The notes beneath the pieces are model-generated. The model saw only the letters and a program-made list of their open reading frames with translations, had not been told where the DNA came from and did not search any database. A stretch of DNA of 64,000 nt, taken from assembly GCF_030816615.1 (NCBI RefSeq), contig NZ_JAUSYD010000001.1:558001-622000 (forward strand), given 5' to 3'. Below are positions 59,345 to 64,000 of this stretch, piece after piece (position 1 is the stretch's first letter; every line of letters begins with the position of its first letter). Source of the stretch: Streptomyces sp. B1I3 (GTDB taxonomy: Bacteria; Actinomycetota; Actinomycetes; Streptomycetales; Streptomycetaceae). The position numbers and the translations under genes were made by a program.

Positions 59345-60537
59345 GTGCTCTTCCGGGTGCGGTGGAGGACGAGGACGAAGGCCGGCACCCCGATGAGGGC
59401 GGTGACCACGCCGACCGGTACCTCCTGCGGGTCCAGGACGGTCCGGGCCAGCGTGTCGACCCAGACGAGGAAGACTGCCCCGGCGAGCGCGGTGACGGGC
59501 AGCAGCCGCCGGTGACCCGAACCGGTCAGTGCCCGGGCGGCGTGCGGCAGGACCAGGCCCACGAACCCGACGGCCCCCGCGGAGCTGACGAGCGCGGCGG
59601 TGAGCAGCGCGGTCGTGCACAGCAGCACGATCCGGGTGCGGGCGACATGGACCCCCAGGGCCGCCGCCGCGTCCTGGCCGAACGCGAAGGCGTCGAGCGT
59701 ACGGGCGTGCCCGAGGCAGATCAGAAGTGTCACGGCCAGGACCGCGGAACAGAGCCACACATCTGTCCACCCCACCCCGCTGAGGGAGCCGAGCAGCCAG
59801 AACAGCACGCCCCGGGTCTGCTCGGCGTCGGCGGCGGTCATGACGACGAAGGAGGTGAGGGCGGAGAAGAGCTGCATGGCCGCCACACCGGAGAGGACGA
59901 CCCGGTCGGTCGTCCCGCCGAGTGTGTGGCTGAGCAACAGCACGAGGGCGAACGAGCACAGTGCTCCGGCGAAGGCTCCCGCCGAGATCGGCACCGCGCC
60001 GCCGCCGACGCCGAGGACCACCACCGCGACGGCGCCGGTGGACGCCCCGGAGGAGACGCCGAGGACGAAGGGGTCGGCGAGCGGGTTGCGCAGCAGGGAC
60101 TGCATCACGGTGCCGCAGACGGCGAGGCCCCCTCCGCACACCGCTGCGAGCAGGGTGCGGGGCATGCGCAGGTTCCAGATGATGCCGTCCCGGATCGGGG
60201 AGAGCCGTGAGTCGCCGGGACCGAGGTGGGCGGCCACCGCGGACCAGACGTCCGGGACGGAGATACGGGCGGGCCCGATCGTGACGGCGACCGCGACCGA
60301 CAGGAGCAGCAGGGCTGCCCCGCCGCTCCACAGGAGGCCGCCCCGCAGGACTCGGGCACCCGTCGCACGAAGGGCCGGAACAGCACGGAGGGCCGGAACC
60401 ACAGGGCGGTCCGGAACAGCACGGCGGGCGGGGCCGGTCACGGTGTCCGCGGGGCGGCGCCCGGCCTCGGTCGCGCGGTGGCCGGGGGCCGGTTCCCCGC
60501 GCGGTCCCGTGCCCGGGACGCGTTCGGTGTCCGTCAC
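59341..60537 (-). CDS. FecCD/BtuC-family ABC permease
   Basis: The 398-residue protein has ten or so helices after a cytosolic Pro/Arg-rich lead of about 65 residues. FecCD blocks include RMPRTLLAAVCGGGLAVCGTVMQSLLRNPLADPFVLGVSSGAS, LGSLSGVGW, AAALGVHVARTR and GAVGFVGLVLPHAARALTGSGHR. It forms the membrane channel of a B12-type importer, probably as a homodimer. The long N-terminal lead has short internal repeats (PALRAVPALRA) and is unusual for the family. GTG 60537 overlaps the binding-protein stop by 4 bp. Confidence 0.92.
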   Translation of the reverse strand: MTDTERVPGTGPRGEPAPGHRATEAGRRPADTVTGPARRAVPDRPVVPALRAVPALRATGARVLRGGLLWSGGAALLLLSVAVAVTIGPARISVPDVWSAVAAHLGPGDSRLSPIRDGIIWNLRMPRTLLAAVCGGGLAVCGTVMQSLLRNPLADPFVLGVSSGASTGAVAVVVLGVGGGAVPISAGAFAGALCSFALVLLLSHTLGGTTDRVVLSGVAAMQLFSALTSFVVMTAADAEQTRGVLFWLLGSLSGVGWTDVWLCSAVLAVTLLICLGHARTLDAFAFGQDAAAALGVHVARTRIVLLCTTALLTAALVSSAGAVGFVGLVLPHAARALTGSGHRRLLPVTALAGAVFLVWVDTLARTVLDPQEVPVGVVTALIGVPAFVLVLHRTRKST

Positions 60538-61580
60538 CCCGCGAGCCCGAAGGAGCGCAGTCCGGCGGCGACGCGCTCCACGCCCTCGACGGTCCGGACG
60601 GTCGGGTTCATGGCCTGGCCGCTGAGCAGCACGTACCGCTTGTGCCGGACGGCGTCCATGTTCTTCGTGGCGGGGTTGGACTCCAGGAACTCGATCTTCT
60701 TCTCGGCGCTTTCGGCGGTCTGCGACTGCCGGGTGAGGTCACCGATGACCAGGACGTCGGGGTTGCGGTCCGCGACGGTCTCCCAGTTGATCTGGGGCCA
60801 CTCCTCGTGGGTGTCGTCGAAGACGTTCTTCGCCCCGAGTTCTCCGGTGATGATGCCGGGGGCTCCGCAGCATCCCGCCATGTACGGCGCCTCGGAGTTG
60901 GCGAACCAGTAGAGCAGCGTGGCGTGGGAGGCGTCGATGCCCGCGGTCGCCCTGCCGACACGGTCCCGGAGGCCGGCGACGAGCTCGTCGCCCTTCTCCT
61001 TCACTCCGAACACCCGGGCGAGGTCGTGCACTTCGGCGTAGACGCTGTCCATGGTCAGGGGTCTCGTACGGGAGCCGTCACCGCTGCCCGTGTTGTCCTT
61101 CGCCGCACAGTCGGCGGGCGACACGTAGGTCGGCACTCCGAGCCCCTCGAACTGCTCGCGGGGCGCGACGCCGCCTTTGCCGAGCGTCGATTCGAACGAG
61201 GCACTGACAAAATCGGGTTCCTTGTCGAGGACCTTCTCGAAGGAGGGGCGGTTCTCCGCGATGCGGGGGACCTTCGCGCCGGCCTTCTCCAGACCCTTCA
61301 TCACCGGGTCGGTCCAGGTGGCGGTGCCGGCCAACCGGTCGCCGAGGCCCAGGGAGAGCAGGATCTCCGTCGATCCCTGGTCCAGGGAGACCGCGCGGTC
61401 CGGGGCCCTCTCGACCGTCACCGTCCGGCCGCAGTTCTCCAGCTCCACCGGGTAGCCGGCGCCGCCGTCCCGGCCGGCTCCGGCCGACGGTCCGCCGCTG
61501 CCCGGCCCGCACGCGGTCAGCAGGGCGAGCCCGGCGGTGAACAGGGCGGTTCGGCGTACGGTGCTGGCTATGGGCGGCAC
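60534..61580 (-). CDS. Substrate-binding lipoprotein of B12-type ABC importer
   Basis: The protein has 348 residues from GTG 61580, which has AAAGGG 5 nt upstream; an ATG at 61607 gives nine more residues but has a poor ribosome site. The lipobox LALLTAC anchors it outside. The BtuF/FhuD fold follows: CGRTVTVERAPDRAVSLDQGSTEILLSLGLGDRLAGTATW, RPSFEKVLDKEPDFVSA, LLYWFANSEAPYMAGCCGAPGII, NWETVADRNPDVLVIGD. The Cys-Cys pair in AGCCGAPG is notable. First gene of the transporter operon, directly behind the cobalamin riboswitch. Confidence 0.9.
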   Translation of the reverse strand: MPPIASTVRRTALFTAGLALLTACGPGSGGPSAGAGRDGGAGYPVELENCGRTVTVERAPDRAVSLDQGSTEILLSLGLGDRLAGTATWTDPVMKGLEKAGAKVPRIAENRPSFEKVLDKEPDFVSASFESTLGKGGVAPREQFEGLGVPTYVSPADCAAKDNTGSGDGSRTRPLTMDSVYAEVHDLARVFGVKEKGDELVAGLRDRVGRATAGIDASHATLLYWFANSEAPYMAGCCGAPGIITGELGAKNVFDDTHEEWPQINWETVADRNPDVLVIGDLTRQSQTAESAEKKIEFLESNPATKNMDAVRHKRYVLLSGQAMNPTVRTVEGVERVAAGLRSFGLAG

Positions 61581-61647
61581 GGAGTCCCTTTGCGTCTCAG
61601 GGCTCATGCGCGGAGCCCGGTACGGAGTCCGCCCCCCGGCGGGGGAA

Positions 61648-61820
61648 CGGGTGCCAGCAGGTCTTCGGACTCGGGTTCGTCCGGACGGAGCGCCTTCCCG
61701 GGGCACCCGAGGGTGTCCCAGTGGCCGTGGCCCCGCCCGTCCCCCTCACCGCTGCGCGTCAGCTCCGGATTCTCACCGGATTCCCTGACTCCACGTGGAG
61801 TGTGACTGGCGTCTGCAAGC
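61648..61820 (-). ncRNA. Cobalamin (adenosylcobalamin) riboswitch
   Basis: Minus-strand RNA shows the class signature in order: a 5' stem with GCAGACGCCAGTCAC; the B12-box region GGGAATCCGGTGAGAATCC followed by GGAGCTGACGCGCAGCGGTGA; and the 3' element GAGTCCGAAGACCTGC, which pairs back near the 3' end. The length of about 170 nt is normal. It precedes the BtuFCD-like operon and should switch it off when cobalamin is plentiful. Confidence 0.93.
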
Positions 61821-61904
61821 TATCACGCAGTCCGGCGAGGGCTTGCGGGCCTGAGGCCGGTACGGCGGGGAGGGCATCCCCCGCCGCACCGGCCGTCCGG
61901 CCGG

Positions 61905-62207
61905 TCAGCGCTTGCGGTGAACCGATTCGCCGACCTCGGCCTGCGGTGTGCGGCGCCGGCGGGCGAGCAAGGAGACCGTGCCCCAGTACACCGTCAGGAC
62001 CGCCCGCAGTGCGAGGACTTCGAGGGCCTCGCGTACACCGGCACGGCACGTTCCGCGTCTCTCGGTGCCCGGAACGGGATTCCTGGTGCCCTGTACGCGG
62101 CCCCCGGTGCCCGGGACGGGTTTCTCGGCGCCCGGTACGGGTCCCTCTGTGCCCGGGTCCGCTCGGTTCGGGCCTCCGCCTGTACGCGCGTACCGTCCGC
62201 CGTTCAC
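61905..62207 (-). CDS. Small hypothetical protein with PGT-type repeats
   Basis: The 100-residue ORF starts at GTG 62207 in a GTGA overlap with the acyl-CoA oxidase-like gene, which supports coupling. The first half holds imperfect repeats around PVPGTxxxVxG (PGTEGPVPGAEKPVPGTGG). The second half has a hydrophobic helix (EALEVLALRAVLTVYWGTVSLLARRRR) and a basic end, so it may be a small membrane protein. Family not recognised. The repeats are also visible in DNA at about 62060-62165. Confidence 0.45.
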   Translation of the reverse strand: MNGGRYARTGGGPNRADPGTEGPVPGAEKPVPGTGGRVQGTRNPVPGTERRGTCRAGVREALEVLALRAVLTVYWGTVSLLARRRRTPQAEVGESVHRKR

Positions 62208-64000
62208 CGCGCGTCCTGCGGGGAGCCTGCGGGGCGGCCGTGCCAGGGGGCGTCGGGGTCGTCGTAGGCGTCGGCGTAGCCGGGCCCCGCGATCGGCCAG
62301 TCGGCGAGCAGTTCATGGGGCAGGGCGAAGGAGTCGGCCAGTTCGCGGGCGTGCGCGGCGACCGCCGCGATCAGCTCCTCGGTGGCCTCGGGCAGGGCGT
62401 CGACCTGATCGCGGGTCAGCAGGCCGGCGGCCAGCAGATCGCCACTGTTGCGGGCCACCCACTCGACGGCGAACAGCCGCTCCAGCTCCGCCAGCCGTTC
62501 GCGCGCGGCCCCTTCGGGCAGCGCGGCGCGGGCCTGGGCGTACGCCTCGGCCGCTTCCCGGTAGGCGTGCGCCTCGACCGCGCGCAGGGCGGGCCCGGCG
62601 GCCGCGTTCCACCGCCCGAGTGTGTCCTTGTCAGCGGCCCGCAGCATGCGCTGCCGGGCCCGCTCGAACCAGATGCCCTGCACGGCGGTGAGCAGTGCGC
62701 CGAGGAAGCCCGGGTCGGCCAGGTCCCCCGTGGCGGCGGGTGCAGCATCCGGCCCCGGCCCGGGCCGGGCACCCCGCGGACCGGCCGCGGTGGCGTCGAT
62801 CCCGGCGAGGAGCATGTCGGCCGCGGCCTTGGCGTGCAGGGCGAGGTTGTCGCCCTCCGCCGTGATGGCGCCTTCCACCCCGGTGACCAGTTCCGTCATG
62901 CCGTTGTTCTCCAGCAACGCCTGGGCTCCGCAGCGTTCGCGGCACTGGACGATGACGGCGCGGGCCTGCCAGGTGATCCACCCCTTGGCGACCGCGACCA
63001 GCCGCTCCGCCTCTGCCCTGCTCTCCTCGCCACAGCCCTCCCACCGGTCGAGTACCCGGCGGTGGAGCAGGCTCATGGCGAAGACCGTCGCCATGGCCGA
63101 GGCGAGTGGCCCGTGGTGCGTGCGGTGGGCGTTGACCGGGACGGGACGCGTGCCCCGGGGCCCGGAGACCATCCGGTGACCGCCGTAGCGGACCGCGACC
63201 GCCAGTGTCGCGCGGGCCGTGCCCGCCGCGCATGCGCTCATGGAGATCCTGCCGGAGGTGACCCGGCCGATGGAGGTCAGGAAGCGGCGCCGGCGCCCGC
63301 CTGGAGTACTGGTGAACATCCCCGTGCCGGCGTCCTCCTCACGCGCTCCCAGCAGCGCGTCCCGCGCCACGAACAGCTGGTCGAACGACGTGAGGCAATG
63401 GTCCACCGGGCTGCCCATCCGGGCCGGCAGCCGGCGGACCCGGACACCGGGCAGGGCCTGTACGTCGTCGGTGAGCGGCACGAGGAAGAGCCGGATCCCG
63501 TGGTCCGTGCCGTCGGCCATCAGCCGCGCCGCGACCAGCCCGGACTTGGCCCCGCCCGCCGGGCTGGTGTTGGGCATGAACTTCTGCGCCCCCGCGTGCG
63601 GGGTGTGCAGGACGAAGCCGTCCCGTGCGGGGTGGTACGTCGCGGTGGTCTCCATGGCCGCCGCGTCGTTGCCGTGCGCCACCTCCGTACAGAGGAAGGT
63701 CCCGATCCGGCGCATCGCCAGGTAGTCCGACAGATCGCGGTGACCGACCACATCGTGGTCGAGGATGCTGCCGAGGAACAGGTTGTAGTGGATGCCCGCG
63801 ACGGTGGTGAGCGCGGGGTCGACCGGCCCGAGCCATTCGTGCAGCGCGGCGAGGGCGCGCGGGTCGGCGGCGAGACGTGCTCCGTTGTCGAGCGAGCGGT
63901 TGAGGATCCGCAGTCGTTCATAGGCGAGATCCAGCCTCTCCTCGGGCGTTCCGCCGGCGGGGCGGCGGAACGGTTCTGTGCTGATCAGCCGCTGCCAGAA
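62204..64000 (-). CDS. Acyl-CoA dehydrogenase/oxidase-like enzyme, N-terminus beyond window
   Basis: The frame is open to the right edge, so the gene's 5' end is missing; about 598 residues are visible. Features include EVAHGNDAAAMETTATYHPARDGFVLHTP (FAD/substrate region), KFMPNTSPAGGAKSGLVAARL, GRISMSACAAGTARATLAVAVRYG and CGAQALLENNGMTEL. These fit the acyl-CoA oxidase branch, with a long helical C-terminus (ARQRMLRAADKD ... HELLADWPIAGPGYADAY). It oxidises an acyl-CoA to the enoyl-CoA, using oxygen if a true oxidase. Its stop overlaps the next small ORF by 4 bp. Confidence 0.87.
   Translation of the reverse strand, partial: FWQRLISTEPFRRPAGGTPEERLDLAYERLRILNRSLDNGARLAADPRALAALHEWLGPVDPALTTVAGIHYNLFLGSILDHDVVGHRDLSDYLAMRRIGTFLCTEVAHGNDAAAMETTATYHPARDGFVLHTPHAGAQKFMPNTSPAGGAKSGLVAARLMADGTDHGIRLFLVPLTDDVQALPGVRVRRLPARMGSPVDHCLTSFDQLFVARDALLGAREEDAGTGMFTSTPGGRRRRFLTSIGRVTSGRISMSACAAGTARATLAVAVRYGGHRMVSGPRGTRPVPVNAHRTHHGPLASAMATVFAMSLLHRRVLDRWEGCGEESRAEAERLVAVAKGWITWQARAVIVQCRERCGAQALLENNGMTELVTGVEGAITAEGDNLALHAKAAADMLLAGIDATAAGPRGARPGPGPDAAPAATGDLADPGFLGALLTAVQGIWFERARQRMLRAADKDTLGRWNAAAGPALRAVEAHAYREAAEAYAQARAALPEGAARERLAELERLFAVEWVARNSGDLLAAGLLTRDQVDALPEATEELIAAVAAHARELADSFALPHELLADWPIAGPGYADAYDDPDAPWHGRPAGSPQDAR

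Noticed and set aside
58535..60331. 598-codon frame as one ABC fusion protein
   Set aside because: Only the last 269 residues resemble an ATPase; the rest is the permease gene in the wrong frame.
60361..60430. Short GCCGGAACAGCACGG repeats as a mobile or CRISPR-like element
   Set aside because: They are inside the permease coding region, encode PALRA-type repeats, and have no spacers.
1..64000. tRNA, rRNA, IS element, prophage or biosynthetic megasynthase
   Set aside because: I found no cloverleaf, transposase, phage structural gene or PKS/NRPS domain in any frame.

Overview
The window is a high-GC actinobacterial chromosome segment, almost certainly from Streptomyces. It carries a chaplin, a melC1-melC2 tyrosinase operon, SpoIIE-type phosphatases, an RsbV/W-class sigma factor, CebR-type operators and many GTG starts with 4-bp ATGA/GTGA overlaps. 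I cannot name the species. I see no IS element, phage module, rRNA, tRNA or CRISPR array.

Layout. 1-2550: the tail of an MFS exporter, a truncated luciferase-like monooxygenase and phosphoglucomutase. 3157-12602: eight tightly coupled genes forming a Wzx/Wzy-type exopolysaccharide operon (two GT4 transferases, a polyprenyl phosphoglycosyltransferase, a Wzy-like polymerase, a MurJ/Wzx-like flippase, a polysaccharide deacetylase, a Wzz-like protein and a FemAB/BioF2-type acyltransferase). 12764-17532: a short chaplin with an unusual charged tail, melC1-melC2, a P450 and a GH26 glycosidase. 17647-31978: membrane and glyco-conjugate genes, including two sets of glycosyltransferases, a cytochrome b-molybdopterin oxidoreductase fusion, a two-component system, a zinc-ribbon epimerase, a deacetylase-EamA-SDR operon and a frameshifted MGDG-synthase-like transferase. 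32036-41924: a flavodoxin-like protein, a ThDP enzyme, a DUF1349 protein, two large PAS/GAF/SpoIIE/HATPase proteins, and a TetR-SGNH hydrolase pair with a clear operator-promoter. 42291-44340: dhaKLM. 44442-49841: two CebR-box cellulases (GH12-CBM2 and GH6) flanking a Nudix hydrolase and an ABC-F ATPase whose leader looks like a translational attenuator. 49886-55265: a membrane SpoIIE phosphatase, a GNAT protein, a sigma-B-like factor and a Tat-exported sulfite-oxidase-like enzyme. 55373-64000: a beta-hydroxyacid dehydrogenase, CbiZ, a PRC/DUF2382 protein, a cobalamin-riboswitch-controlled BtuFCD-type transporter and a partial acyl-CoA oxidase-like gene.

How the genes may work together. The window is rich in cell-surface functions: EPS, chaplin, deacetylases, extracellular glycosidases and melanin. 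It is also rich in partner-switching regulation, with three SpoIIE phosphatases and one sigma-B-like factor. Cobinamide salvage by CbiZ sits close to the B12-regulated transporter. The two cellulases share a cellobiose-type operator.

The most distinctive signal is upstream of the ABC-F gene. A leaderless 8-codon ORF (MASHYFFL) has an 11-nt segment that is perfectly complementary to the ABC-F ribosome-binding site about 200 nt downstream. This fits drug-induced ribosome stalling on the leader that frees the resistance gene's start. A second recurring pattern is a TANNNT -10 box placed 6-7 nt before ATG or GTG, which suggests several leaderless mRNAs.
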